The notes under the pieces are model-generated. The model made no database searches. It saw only the letters and a program-made list of their open reading frames with translations, and was not told the origin of the DNA. From G963674505 sp964575975 (GTDB taxonomy: Bacteria; Desulfobacterota; Desulfobacteria; Desulfobacterales; SKZT01): a stretch of DNA of 15,723 bases. The DNA is taken from the NCBI GenBank assembly GCA_964575975.1, contig CAZNTU010000124.1, positions 1-15,723 of the forward strand. The letters run 5' to 3'. The translations under genes and the position numbers were made by a program. Shown here piece after piece: positions 1 through 6,612 of the stretch (positions are counted from its first letter, which is position 1; each line of letters begins with the position of its first letter).

Positions 1-126
1 ATTGCACCGCCCTCCGACCGCACGGGTCGATAAATTCGGCATGTTACCCGTTAAGCTTACAATGTCAAATTAGTCCGTCGTCGGTTTTTAGAATATATCG
101 GGACGTCGATACAGGTCCTGCGGGAA

Positions 127-906
127 TTACATCTGGCCGCTTTCGTCGGTGATCCGATCCAGCGTTTGCTTCAACTCCGCCGCCCCCGGCGGAACGTTCC
201 CGAAACCGGACGCCTGGTCGGGTTCCAGCAGGTTTTCGAACATATCCCCTTCCCCGTAGTAGCCTCGGGCGGTATCTCCGTCGAGGGACGCGTAATATTC
301 CATCGTCTGGTCGCGGTTCAAGGACATATTGCCTCCGGAAAGGGAAAGTCCGGCAAAAGCGCCCTCGGACCTGCTGTACGCGAGCACGTCGGCGTCAAGC
401 GTGGACACGTTGGCCGATCCCCCGATCGGGCCGGCGGCTACCGCCAAATCCGCGCCCAAGGTGAAGCTTCCGCCCTCTTTCAGTCTATCGACGGCATTCT
501 GGTTTTGGAATACAAGCACCAAGTCGGTGGTCGAGATTCCGATCTGCGCTCCCAAGCTGGCGCCCGTGATCGACGCGAATACCGGAAGGCTCCATTCGTC
601 TTGGCCGTGGTTGAGAAACACGCCAGTGCCGTGCCGTCCGCCGGCGATGAACGCGGCTTTGGTAAGGTCCGGTATTATTGCGACGCCAGTGGATTCCCTC
701 AATACGTCGGCCGGTATGTTCCTGCCGCTAGCCGAAACGAAGTCGTCAAGGACCTGCTCCGCGATCCGAACCGTTCCCTCGGCTCCCTCCGGAAGGTTGT
801 AATGCGCGGAAGTCTGTATGTCCCGGTCTCGGGCGCACGATGCGAACACCAGCGCAACCGTTGCCAACGCTAGAATCGGAAGTATGCCTCTTTTCATGTT
901 TTTCAT
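127..906 (-). CDS. SYLF (YSC84/DUF500) domain lipoprotein
   Basis: Predicted 259-residue exported lipoprotein. The N-terminus has two Lys/Arg, a hydrophobic stretch (residues 7-22) and a lipobox-like F-A-S-C ending at Cys24, so it should be lipid-anchored after signal peptidase II cleavage; Phe at -3 is less usual than Leu. The rest resembles the SYLF/YSC84 family: a helical lead-in with VRESTG-like 'LRESTGVAII', then a Gly-rich beta region including 'AAFIAGGRHGTGVF', 'GASLGAQIG', 'TDLVLVF' and 'GGSFTLGADLAVAAGPIG'. Family members bind lipids in eukaryotes; the bacterial role is poorly known and often periplasmic or outer-membrane associated. The start is supported by an AGGAGAG ribosome site about 7 nt upstream; a second Met at residue 4 is possible. 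It lies downstream of nth on the same strand with a gap of 161 bp, so it may have its own promoter, but I saw no convincing one. Family call is confident, function is not. Confidence 0.85.
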   Translation of the reverse strand: MKNMKRGILPILALATVALVFASCARDRDIQTSAHYNLPEGAEGTVRIAEQVLDDFVSASGRNIPADVLRESTGVAIIPDLTKAAFIAGGRHGTGVFLNHGQDEWSLPVFASITGASLGAQIGISTTDLVLVFQNQNAVDRLKEGGSFTLGADLAVAAGPIGGSANVSTLDADVLAYSRSEGAFAGLSLSGGNMSLNRDQTMEYYASLDGDTARGYYGEGDMFENLLEPDQASGFGNVPPGAAELKQTLDRITDESGQM

Positions 907-1067
907 GTTTTCTCTCCTTTTGCTTTTTCATTTGACATTCCATGTATCGATTTTTTGGTTGGTCTTTGCCTACTGCAAGCTAATGCCGCTATCTTGGGCT
1001 TCCTATGGGATGTTGCATGTAAAAGGGGAGTATGCGAAAGGTATTCGGGGGAGCGTTGCGTATTCGA

Positions 1068-1793
1068 TCAACCGGCTTTCATGCCCGACTCCAAGTTGAA
1101 GTCGCAATGCCTCCTGATCGGGCAATTTCCGTGGTCCGGGTTTTTCGGGCGGCAGGTGGTCCTTCCCAGGCGAATCATGTTCATGTGCAGTCCGAAGGCC
1201 TTTCCTTTCGGCACGATGTCCCGCATGATCCAAAACGTTTTCTCCGCCGAGTCCTTTTCGCCGACGAATCCGACCCGTTTGCACACCCGATGCACGTGTA
1301 CGTCCACCGGGAAAACGTCGGCTCCGCACGAAAACGCAAGCACCACCGCGACCGTTTTTACTCCGATTCCTTTCCGTTTCGTAAGCAACCGGATCGCGTC
1401 GAGAGGGTCCATTCCGCAAATCGGGTCGAGATCGTAACCGCCGAATTCCTCTCCGACCCATTTCAAGACCTGCCGGATTCTTTCGCTCTTCTGGTTCGCC
1501 AGCCCTCCGGTCCGGATCGCCTCCGCAACCTTTTTCGCAGGCGCCTCCACGACCTTTTCCCAAGCGACGCCCTCGGTGCCGTTCGCAAAGGTTTTTTTCA
1601 AGTTGTCGAACGCCCGCCCGCTGTTCAAATCGGTGGTGCTCTGGGAGAGAATCGTCAGAACCAGGCTTACCAATGCGTTCGAATGCGCCGGCACGGGCTT
1701 CGGAACTCCGAAGGATTTCTCCAGCAAGCGAGTTATGATGGACGCCCGTTTTTCATGATCGTGATTTCCAGATTTCGAGGTTTTGGCTTGCAT
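1068..1793 (-). CDS. nth: Endonuclease III-family DNA glycosylase/AP lyase, variant Fe-S loop
   Basis: Base-excision-repair enzyme of the HhH-GPD superfamily, expected to remove oxidised pyrimidines and cleave the abasic site. The 241-residue length is slightly above the usual 210-220. The helix-hairpin-helix 'KGIGVKT' (residues 141-147) carries the expected catalytic Lys146, and 'FPVDVHVHRV' carries the catalytic Asp164, both in family spacing. The N-terminal 'TILSQSTTD' (47-55) matches the conserved 'LSAQTTD'-type DNA-contact segment. The C-terminal cluster loop should be C-x6-C-x2-C-x5-C; here it is Cys214-x6-His221-x2-Cys224-x5-Cys230, so one ligand is His. The His codon was checked on the minus strand (1131-1133). 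The ATG at 1793 has only a weak purine-rich site upstream; no better start is seen. A good promoter lies about 50 nt upstream. MutY is unlikely: the protein is short and lacks a NUDIX-like C-terminal domain. Confidence 0.9.
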   Translation of the reverse strand: MQAKTSKSGNHDHEKRASIITRLLEKSFGVPKPVPAHSNALVSLVLTILSQSTTDLNSGRAFDNLKKTFANGTEGVAWEKVVEAPAKKVAEAIRTGGLANQKSERIRQVLKWVGEEFGGYDLDPICGMDPLDAIRLLTKRKGIGVKTVAVVLAFSCGADVFPVDVHVHRVCKRVGFVGEKDSAEKTFWIMRDIVPKGKAFGLHMNMIRLGRTTCRPKNPDHGNCPIRRHCDFNLESGMKAG

Positions 1794-1852
1794 TGTTTTT
1801 TCCGTTCGAGAGACGCCTTTTTCGAAAGATTTATCCGCGAACCTTGCGTTTC

Positions 1853-1881
1853 ATCGTATAATTGCCGAAGTTGGATGTCAA
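1853..1881 (-). promoter_or_regulatory. Candidate sigma-70 promoter for nth
   Basis: Read on the minus strand there is a perfect -35 TTGACA (1876-1881), a 17-bp spacer and a -10 TACGAT (1853-1858), 4/6 to consensus. It would start transcription near 1846, giving a leader of about 50 nt before the nth ATG. Its position fits the divergent arrangement with the kinase-like gene at 2002. No transcription data are available. Confidence 0.55.
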
Positions 1882-1928
1882 ACCGCGAAGGGCGAATTCG
1901 ATTGATCGACTTATTGAAGAAATAAGGA

Positions 1929-1958
1929 TTGACACCCGAGGTTTTTTTCGACGAGAAT
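1929..1958 (+). promoter_or_regulatory. Candidate promoter for the kinase-like/usp unit
   Basis: A perfect TTGACA (1929-1934) is followed after 18 bp by GAGAAT (1953-1958, 4/6). A second possible -10, TACAAT at 1970-1975, lacks a matching -35. Either would place the start 20-40 nt before the gene at 2002. This is a moderate match in an AT-richer divergent gap, so the exact start point is uncertain. Confidence 0.35.
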
Positions 1959-2001
1959 CATTCGGGATTTACAATAAACCAAGAGAACAAACGAAGAAAA
2001 C

Positions 2002-2976
2002 ATGATTATCACGACCAAATTGACCGACAACGAAATCCGACAGCGAGCTTCGAGGTGGATGCCCAACCGGGACGGCCGAGGGGCGATCAAAATCGTGAGA
2101 GACACCACCGACTTCTTCCAGGTCCAGTTCAACGACGTCGTGCGGATCGGCGACCGCTCCTACCTGATTCGGCACAACGCCAAGGAAGGCCGTTTCGGCC
2201 TGGACGACGAGGTCAAGCATTGGGTCAAGCGCGCGATCGACCTGGAATCCGAGGAACATAAAATCGTCAAGCTCGTCTTCTACGAAAAATTCATGGCTCA
2301 TGTGGGCAAGATCGCGTTCGAATGCTTTCGCAGCCCAAAAAAGGAAGCTCGCATTCTCGACCTTGTGAAGGACCGTCCCAACTTCATGCAGGGCTTCAGC
2401 GTGAAGGACGAAAAGGACAACGTCGTTCGCATTCTCGATTTCATATACGGCAAAACGTTGCCCCGGTTCGTCGAAGACATCGACATTGGCCACGAGCGGT
2501 ACTTCTTCGAGCATTTCCCCGGAATATTGGACAACTTCCTCCAATGCGTCGAGGCTATACGCTTTCTTCACGACCATGGAGAAAAACACGGGGACATTCG
2601 TCGGGACCATATCCTCGTGGACCGCGAAAGCGGCAACTACCGGTGGATCGATTTCGACTTCAACTATCGCCATCGGGAAAACATCTACGGCTACGACCTT
2701 TTCGGCTTGGGAAACATTCTGATGTACTTGGCGGGGAAGGGAGACATACTGCTTCAGAATTTGAAGCGCGAAAGACCCGAGGTGCTCGACACACTGGTCG
2801 AGGACGACGTCAACATCGTATTCCACAACCGCTTGGCCAATCTGCGCAAAGCCTTTCCGTACATTCCGGAACGGCTGAATCTGGTGTTAATGCACTTTTC
2901 GCGGGGTGCAAGATGGTACTACGAGCATACGTCCCAGTTGCTGGACGATTTGCGGGAAGCGCGGGGGGATTTTTAG
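2002..2976 (+). CDS. Protein-kinase-fold protein with atypical catalytic loop
   Basis: 324-residue soluble protein with a recognisable kinase fold. A VAIK-like beta3 'HKIVKLVF' supplies Lys90, 'KKEARIL' supplies a likely alpha-C Glu115, and the catalytic loop is 'HGDIRRDHILV' (196-206) with Asp198. The metal-binding motif equivalent to DFG is 'IDFDF' with Asp217. Where most kinases have Asn five residues after the catalytic Asp, this protein has His203, as in some lipopolysaccharide-core (WaaP-like) kinases. There is no obvious Gly-rich loop, signal peptide or membrane segment. The substrate is unknown. A UspA-type gene follows 64 bp later on the same strand and is probably co-transcribed, so a stress-signalling role, perhaps acting on the Usp, is a reasonable guess but only a guess. 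The start is set by ATG at 2002 with a GAAG-type weak ribosome site. It could be a sugar or antibiotic kinase; the fold is more certain than the function. Confidence 0.75.
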   Translation: MIITTKLTDNEIRQRASRWMPNRDGRGAIKIVRDTTDFFQVQFNDVVRIGDRSYLIRHNAKEGRFGLDDEVKHWVKRAIDLESEEHKIVKLVFYEKFMAHVGKIAFECFRSPKKEARILDLVKDRPNFMQGFSVKDEKDNVVRILDFIYGKTLPRFVEDIDIGHERYFFEHFPGILDNFLQCVEAIRFLHDHGEKHGDIRRDHILVDRESGNYRWIDFDFNYRHRENIYGYDLFGLGNILMYLAGKGDILLQNLKRERPEVLDTLVEDDVNIVFHNRLANLRKAFPYIPERLNLVLMHFSRGARWYYEHTSQLLDDLREARGDF

Positions 2977-3040
2977 AAGGGACTTGAAGAGGGGAAGACG
3001 CGGGGAAAAAATTCAGACGAAACATGGAGGAGAAAAAAGA

Positions 3041-3511
3041 ATGTCGGATACGAAATACACGATCAACAAGAACATACTCGTCGCGGTGGACGAGTCGGAA
3101 AACGCGCAGCGGGCCGTTTCGTACGTGGGGCAGCTCCTTGGCCGGCTTCCCGGGTTCAAGGTCAAGTTGCTGCATGTCATACCCGACCCGGAGGAGGACT
3201 ATTTTCCGAACGCCGAAGAAAAGGACAAGTGGCTGACGCGAACAAGGGAAAAGGTGGAGGCCATGCTGGCCGGCTACAGGAAACGTCTGATCGACAGCGG
3301 CTTTTCCCCGGACGACGTGACGGCGCAATCCACCCTTCGCTATTGCCCCTCCATGGCGGAATGCATTCTGGCCGAACACGACAAGACCCGCTACGATACG
3401 ATCGTGGTGGGACGCCAGGGAGTGTCGCGAAGCGAGGAGTTCCTGTTCGGAAGCATCTCGAGCAAGATCGTCAACCACGCAAAGAGCTGCACGGTCTGGG
3501 TTGTTCGCTGA
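3041..3511 (+). CDS. Universal stress protein, UspA family, ATP-binding type
   Basis: 156-residue cytoplasmic protein, the usual length for a single-domain Usp. It opens with 'NILVAVDESENAQRAV' (residues 11-26), the typical first strand with the nucleotide-contacting Asp17. It ends with the complete signature G-x2-G-x9-G-S ('VVGRQG' at 122-127, then Gly137-Ser138) followed by 'CTVWVVR'. The intact signature places it with ATP-binding Usps (MJ0577 type) rather than the non-binding UspA type. The start at 3041 is chosen because a GGAGG site lies just upstream and homology begins there; the same frame stays open upstream to 2906 but that part overlaps the previous gene. It follows the kinase-like gene by 64 bp and probably shares its transcript. 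Usps act in survival under stress by poorly defined means. Confidence 0.93.
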   Translation: MSDTKYTINKNILVAVDESENAQRAVSYVGQLLGRLPGFKVKLLHVIPDPEEDYFPNAEEKDKWLTRTREKVEAMLAGYRKRLIDSGFSPDDVTAQSTLRYCPSMAECILAEHDKTRYDTIVVGRQGVSRSEEFLFGSISSKIVNHAKSCTVWVVR

Positions 3512-3655
3512 GACATCGTTGGATTGTCGCTGGGAATGCTCGCTGCGGGCTTCGCCTGTCGGAGGTTTTGGACGACGTTTTTTCGACTTCGATATTTCCT
3601 CCCGCCAGATTCATTCGAACCTCAAGGACATCGCCGCGTACCATCGCAGTCTATT

Positions 3656-3680
3656 GATATTCCCCGCACGGATATTTTTT
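3656..3680 (+). terminator. Weak candidate terminator downstream of usp
   Basis: ATAT and CC (3657-3663, with one bulged T) can pair with GG and ATAT (3670-3675) across a 6-nt loop, followed by a run of T to 3680. The stem is short and AT-rich, so this may only partly stop transcription. It is about 145 nt past the usp stop codon. Confidence 0.25.
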
Positions 3681-3972
3681 ACCCCGTTTTGCACTCGCCG
3701 GATTAAAGTCGGATACAAATTATCCACAGCAGAGCAATAGGGATACTGCGGATTGCGGAGGATTTCGAAAATCATGATAGCGGGTTCTTCGTGCTTCTCT
3801 ATGTTTTCCACGCCAAATTTTCCGTTTTTTCGAACTGGAGAAGAAGTTTGGCGCCTGAATTGCTAATATTCGATGTTGAATCTGTCGAATACCCCGGATT
3901 TTTACAACCGACTGACAGAAACACAACCCTTAAACCATGGATCCTTCAACCCTAATCCTCCTTTAGGCCCGA

Positions 3973-3998
3973 GGGTGGTTCGTTCGAACCACCCTTTT
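3973..3998 (+). terminator. Strong intrinsic terminator upstream of trxB
   Basis: GGGTGGTT (3973-3980) pairs perfectly with AACCACCC (3987-3994); the inner CG/CG can extend the stem. Four T follow at 3995-3998. Only the plus direction has the T tract. It lies 26 bp before the trxB -35 and about 460 nt after usp, so it either ends long usp read-through or ends an unannotated transcript, and it insulates trxB. Confidence 0.7.
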
Positions 3999-4023
3999 AC
4001 GCCGGATGCAAGGGCCAAAGATT

Positions 4024-4052
4024 TTGACAAAACATTTTCCAGAGATTACAAA
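4024..4052 (+). promoter_or_regulatory. trxB: Sigma-70 promoter for trxB
   Basis: A perfect -35 TTGACA (4024-4029), a 17-bp spacer and -10 TACAAA (4047-4052, 4/6). Transcription would begin near 4059, giving a long leader of about 135 nt before the trxB start. It sits directly after the terminator at 3973-3998, as expected for an independent unit. Confidence 0.6.
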
Positions 4053-4194
4053 TAGGCTCGCCATAAATCGGGACGAGCAGGATTTCAGTCGATTCGCGGT
4101 CTTGCCCTAAAGTCTGTCTTGCCCGAAGCATCGAATTTTTTGGCGGTTGAACAAATACGATTTCGAATAGACGAAACAAGGAGAGAAAGAACCC

Positions 4195-5169
4195 ATGGAG
4201 GAAAACCAACTTTACGATCTGGTCATCATCGGAGGCGGTCCCGGAGGGCTTTCGGCGGGCATATACGCGATGAGGGCGGCCTTGAAGACGATACTTCTGG
4301 AGAAGGCGATTCCTGGAGGACAGGTGGTCATGTCCGACGAAATCGACAATTATCCGGGAATAGAGCATGTTAGCGGGGCAGAGCTTTCCCGGAAAATGGC
4401 GTTGCACGCCCAGTCCTACGGTCTCGAGATCGTCTCCGAGGAAGTCGTCGACGTGGTTCCGGGACTCGAACATCACACTGTGAAGCTGGCAAACGGGGAT
4501 TCTTTGAAGACGCTGGCGGCGATCGTCGCCACGGGAGGCTCTCCCCGGAAGCTCCAAGTCAAGGGCGAGGACGATTTTTACGGCAAAGGCGTTTCCTATT
4601 GCGGGGTCTGCGACGGGTTCTTTTTCCGGAACAAGACCGTCGTGGTGATCGGCGGAGGAGACACGGCGGCGGAGGAAGCCCTGTACCTTTCCAAGCTTGC
4701 CAGCAAGGTATACATGGTGCATCGCAGAAACGAGCTTCGAGCGAGCATGATTCTCCAGGAACGCGTAAAGTCCGAGTGCAAGATCGAGATGATGTGGAAC
4801 TCGGTTTGCGCCTCCATCAACGGCGACGCGGGTGGCGTCAATTCCGTGACGCTGAAGAGCACTGTCACGGGAGAGGAGACGAACGTCCCGACCGACGGCG
4901 TTTTCATTTTCATCGGATTTATTCCCAACAACCAGCTCGTTCCGAGGGGAGTGAAGCTTAATGCCGATGGATACGTGGTCGCCGACGAGAAATGCGAGAC
5001 CAATATTCCCGGCCTTTATGTTGTGGGGGATCTGAGGGAGAAATACGCCCGCCAGATCGTGGTGGCTGCCTCCGACGGATGCATTGCCGCCCTTGCCGCA
5101 GCGCATTACGTGGAAACGAGGAAATCGGAGGGAGTCTGCGAACTTCCCGCGGAGTTTCAGAACGGATAG
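4195..5169 (+). CDS. trxB: Thioredoxin reductase (NADPH, FAD)
   Basis: 324-residue cytoplasmic flavoprotein, normal length for low-molecular-weight TrxB. It moves electrons from NADPH through FAD to a redox-active cysteine pair and on to thioredoxin. The N-terminal FAD site is 'IIGGGPGG' (11-18). The cysteine pair is Cys136-G-V-Cys139 followed by 'DGFF', with Gly in place of the Ala of the common C-A-T-C. The NADPH domain has 'IGGGDTAAEE' (152-161) and 'HRRNELRAS' (176-184), whose Arg residues favour NADPH. The C-terminal FAD motif 'GLYVVGDL' and 'RQIVVAASDG' complete the fold. The ATG at 4195 has AAGGAG upstream. It has its own promoter and is flanked by unrelated genes; no thioredoxin gene is adjacent in this window. 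A ferredoxin-dependent or other TrxB-like enzyme is less likely because the HRR motif is intact. Confidence 0.95.
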   Translation: MEENQLYDLVIIGGGPGGLSAGIYAMRAALKTILLEKAIPGGQVVMSDEIDNYPGIEHVSGAELSRKMALHAQSYGLEIVSEEVVDVVPGLEHHTVKLANGDSLKTLAAIVATGGSPRKLQVKGEDDFYGKGVSYCGVCDGFFFRNKTVVVIGGGDTAAEEALYLSKLASKVYMVHRRNELRASMILQERVKSECKIEMMWNSVCASINGDAGGVNSVTLKSTVTGEETNVPTDGVFIFIGFIPNNQLVPRGVKLNADGYVVADEKCETNIPGLYVVGDLREKYARQIVVAASDGCIAALAAAHYVETRKSEGVCELPAEFQNG

Positions 5170-5251
5170 AAGCCGCAACAATCGACTTGTATACACGTTC
5201 AAGGATGGGCAACTGAACATAGCTCAATGCAAATGTCACTAAGACGAAAAC

Positions 5252-5287
5252 CGGCAACGCCGCTAGAGGGCAAGGGCGTGATTGCCG
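5252..5287. repeat. Stem-loop 1: bulged 10-bp inverted repeat
   Basis: CGGCAA then CGCC (5252-5261) pair with GGCG (5275-5278) and TTGCCG (5282-5287), leaving a 3-nt bulge (TGA) on the right arm and a 13-nt loop. First of three stems in this gap. Confidence 0.5.
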
Positions 5288-5296
5288 CCAATGACC

Positions 5297-5326
5297 CCGG
5301 CCTGTCCGACAAGTCGGACAGGCCGG
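5297..5326. repeat. Stem-loop 2: perfect 14-bp inverted repeat
   Basis: The arm CCGGCCTGTCCGAC (5297-5310) and its exact reverse complement (5313-5326) are separated by AA only. An overlapping perfect 12-bp palindrome CGGACGCGTCCG (5324-5335) and a further GTCCGAC (5331-5337) allow an alternative pairing with GTCGGAC (5313-5319). A transcript from either strand would fold strongly here; on DNA it could be a cruciform or a dimeric protein site. Confidence 0.8.
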
Positions 5327-5340
5327 ACGCGTCCGACTAC

Positions 5341-5370
5341 AGTCGCAAGTATCGCGGCTTGCGAGCGACT
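5341..5370. repeat. Stem-loop 3: nested inverted repeat
   Basis: TCGCAAG (5343-5349) pairs perfectly with CTTGCGA (5358-5364) around an 8-nt loop. An alternative outer pair, AGTCGC (5341-5346) with GCGACT (5365-5370), also exists. Third stem in the series, 14 nt after stem 2. Confidence 0.55.
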
Positions 5371-5469
5371 ATATGCTTTCGAAATTCCGAACCGATAGGC
5401 ACGTCCGAAATCAAACCAAACCGGGTTTCAGGCGAAAACGTCGGTCCCAACCGCTTCAATGGCCTTTCC

Positions 5470-6249
5470 TCACTTCAAGCCGACAATATAGACTTCGGCC
5501 ACCTCGGTTTCCGAATAGGGCCCGAACAAGATGGATTCGGGGCTTCCCTCCACCTTGACGAAATAGGAGGAGTCCTTGTCCATCTCGTTTTGGACGGCCC
5601 AGGCGGAGTATTCCTTTTCTCCCAGGTCGAGTCTGATCCCCTTGAGAGGATAATTGAGCACGGTCTCGGAGGGCAGCTTGCCTTTGGGACCGACCGCGTG
5701 GAACAAGATTTCCCCGTCGGAAACGCCGAACATGGCGCCGGGCCACTTGTCTTCTCCGGGACCGATCTCGAACCACTGTCCGATCTGCCGGCTTCCATAG
5801 ATGTCCAACCGGTAATCCGATTCGATTTTCTTGGGAGGCTTGTGCAACAGGGCGACCAGTTTCGCCCCCAGATTTGCCTGATCCGCCTTGAAAACGTCCG
5901 CTCCTTTCAGGGGAGTGGGAAGCTTTTCGGGGGAAACCGTATCCTTGCCGGACAGGAAAACGACGATGGGAAAACCGAGCCCGCGGGTCGCCTGCACCGT
6001 CAACGTCAACAGAGACAGTCCGTAGAGGGCGTCCTTGTCCCGCAGGGACTCCTCCGAGGCCAAAATGCCCCACATCGCGACTTTGTCGTTCAGTATCTCC
6101 TTTCTCGGCCCCAACCAGCTCATCTTGCCCGGCTCGTCCTTCCAGAAATGGCCGTTTACCTCCAAGCCGAACCTTTTCATCTGGGCCATGAATTTTTGAA
6201 CGAGTTCTTGGTCCTTGTCCATGGACGTGAGCCACAGCATTTTCTTCAT
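5470..6249 (-). CDS. Unrecognised 259-residue protein, possible TIR-like N-terminus
   Basis: I do not recognise this protein. It has no signal peptide or membrane segment and is probably cytoplasmic. The first ~105 residues look like an alternating beta/alpha domain: strand 'KMLWLTS' (3-9), a helix, 'HFWKDEPGKMSWLGPRKEIL', strand 'VAMWGILAS', a helix and strand 'FPIVVFLSGKD'. That order, with a 'DE.G..' segment followed by an acidic/basic helix, is reminiscent of a TIR-type flavodoxin-like fold, but I cannot confirm it. The remaining ~150 residues are rich in aromatic and beta-forming residues ('GQWFEIGPGEDKWPGAMFGV', 'EYSAWAVQNEMDKDSSYFV') and look like a separate beta domain. The ATG at 6249 has a AAAGGA-type site upstream. 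It is a lone gene, convergent with trxB and divergent from the kinase operon. Confidence 0.75.
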   Translation of the reverse strand: MKKMLWLTSMDKDQELVQKFMAQMKRFGLEVNGHFWKDEPGKMSWLGPRKEILNDKVAMWGILASEESLRDKDALYGLSLLTLTVQATRGLGFPIVVFLSGKDTVSPEKLPTPLKGADVFKADQANLGAKLVALLHKPPKKIESDYRLDIYGSRQIGQWFEIGPGEDKWPGAMFGVSDGEILFHAVGPKGKLPSETVLNYPLKGIRLDLGEKEYSAWAVQNEMDKDSSYFVKVEGSPESILFGPYSETEVAEVYIVGLK

Positions 6250-6429
6250 AACCGATATCCTTTCTCGTATTTTTTCGGAACCGCTTTTGGTTTGCCCGTC
6301 CGTATAATCGATCCCGATTTTTCATTTGCGACAGGACGAATCCGGTGGTCGGCCGAGCGTGAACGATAGACATACAATTCGGCATTCCAAAATGTCAACG
6401 AAATTACCCGGACTCCGTTTTTTGCGATA

Positions 6430-6458
6430 TGGACATAGAAATGAGATTAACCTATAAT
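6430..6458 (+). promoter_or_regulatory. Sigma-70 promoter for the three-kinase operon
   Basis: -35 TGGACA (6430-6435, 5/6), a 17-bp spacer and a perfect -10 TATAAT (6453-6458). The start point would be near 6465, giving a leader of about 150 nt. A 12-bp dyad GAGTAAATACTC (6462-6473) lies on the start point, where a repressor could block initiation. Confidence 0.65.
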
Positions 6459-6594
6459 GTAGAGTAAATACTCGGCCATTGAAATGGAAGACCGGCACCC
6501 GCAACTTCCCATCCTCCCCTGAAATTCCCGCAGTTTGCGCAGGTCGATGGAAAACGACTGGAAAGACAAGCAACACCTGATCGATTTCGGTTTC

Positions 6595-6602
6595 GGAGGT
6601 GA
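6595..6602 (+). promoter_or_regulatory. Ribosome binding site deciding the start of kinase gene 1
   Basis: GGAGGTGA lies 10 nt before the ATG at 6613. It favours this start over an in-frame ATG at 6547 upstream that would add residues not belonging to the receiver domain and has no comparable site. Confidence 0.75.
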
Positions 6603-6612
6603 ACGAAAAAGA

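Larger units (their letters stand above)
3512..4194. other. Non-coding gap between usp and trxB
   Basis: About 680 bp with no convincing gene. The short open frames here lack ribosome sites and recognisable protein features. It is AT-richer than its flanks. It holds a weak terminator candidate after usp, one perfect DnaA-box-like 9-mer (TTATCCACA, 3720-3728), a strong intrinsic terminator at 3973-3998 and the trxB promoter at 4024-4052. The trxB leader (about 4059-4194) contains a 9-bp direct repeat GTCTTGCCC at 4099-4107 and 4116-4124. The stretch 3690-3970 could encode a small RNA ending at the strong terminator, but I found no clear promoter for one. Confidence 0.6.
5170..5469. other. Structured non-coding gap between convergent genes
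   Basis: 300 bp between the 3' ends of trxB (plus) and the unrecognised gene at 5470-6249 (minus). No gene is seen. It contains three consecutive inverted repeats (5252-5287, 5297-5326, 5341-5370). None has a T tract on either side, so classical intrinsic terminators are not evident, although the stems may act as bidirectional stops with Rho. Confidence 0.6.
6250..6612. other. Divergent regulatory gap before the kinase operon
   Basis: 363 bp between the divergently read genes at 6249 (minus) and 6613 (plus). The plus-strand side holds a near-consensus promoter (6430-6458) and a small dyad GAGTA-AA-TACTC (6462-6473) overlapping the predicted start point. I saw no clear promoter for the minus-strand gene. 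No convincing gene lies inside. Confidence 0.6.

Noticed and set aside
1..126. CCG-TCGT-CGG followed by T tract near 82-97 as a terminator
   Set aside because: The stem is only 3 bp and would not form a stable terminator; nothing else is supported in this edge segment.
3720..3728. Perfect DnaA box TTATCCACA in the usp-trxB gap
   Set aside because: Only one box, with no cluster and no dnaA, dnaN or gidA neighbours, so it does not support an origin. Another identical 9-mer occurs by chance inside the coding region at 13132-13140.
3611..3926. Two short minus-strand open frames in the usp-trxB gap
   Set aside because: They need non-ATG or poorly placed starts, lack ribosome sites and show no protein features.
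5227..6369. 380-codon open frame on the plus strand
   Set aside because: It is antisense to the 5470-6249 gene, runs through the stem-loop region and has no ribosome site. The minus-strand frame has a proper start and protein-like composition. Since that gene is unrecognised the choice is less certain than elsewhere.
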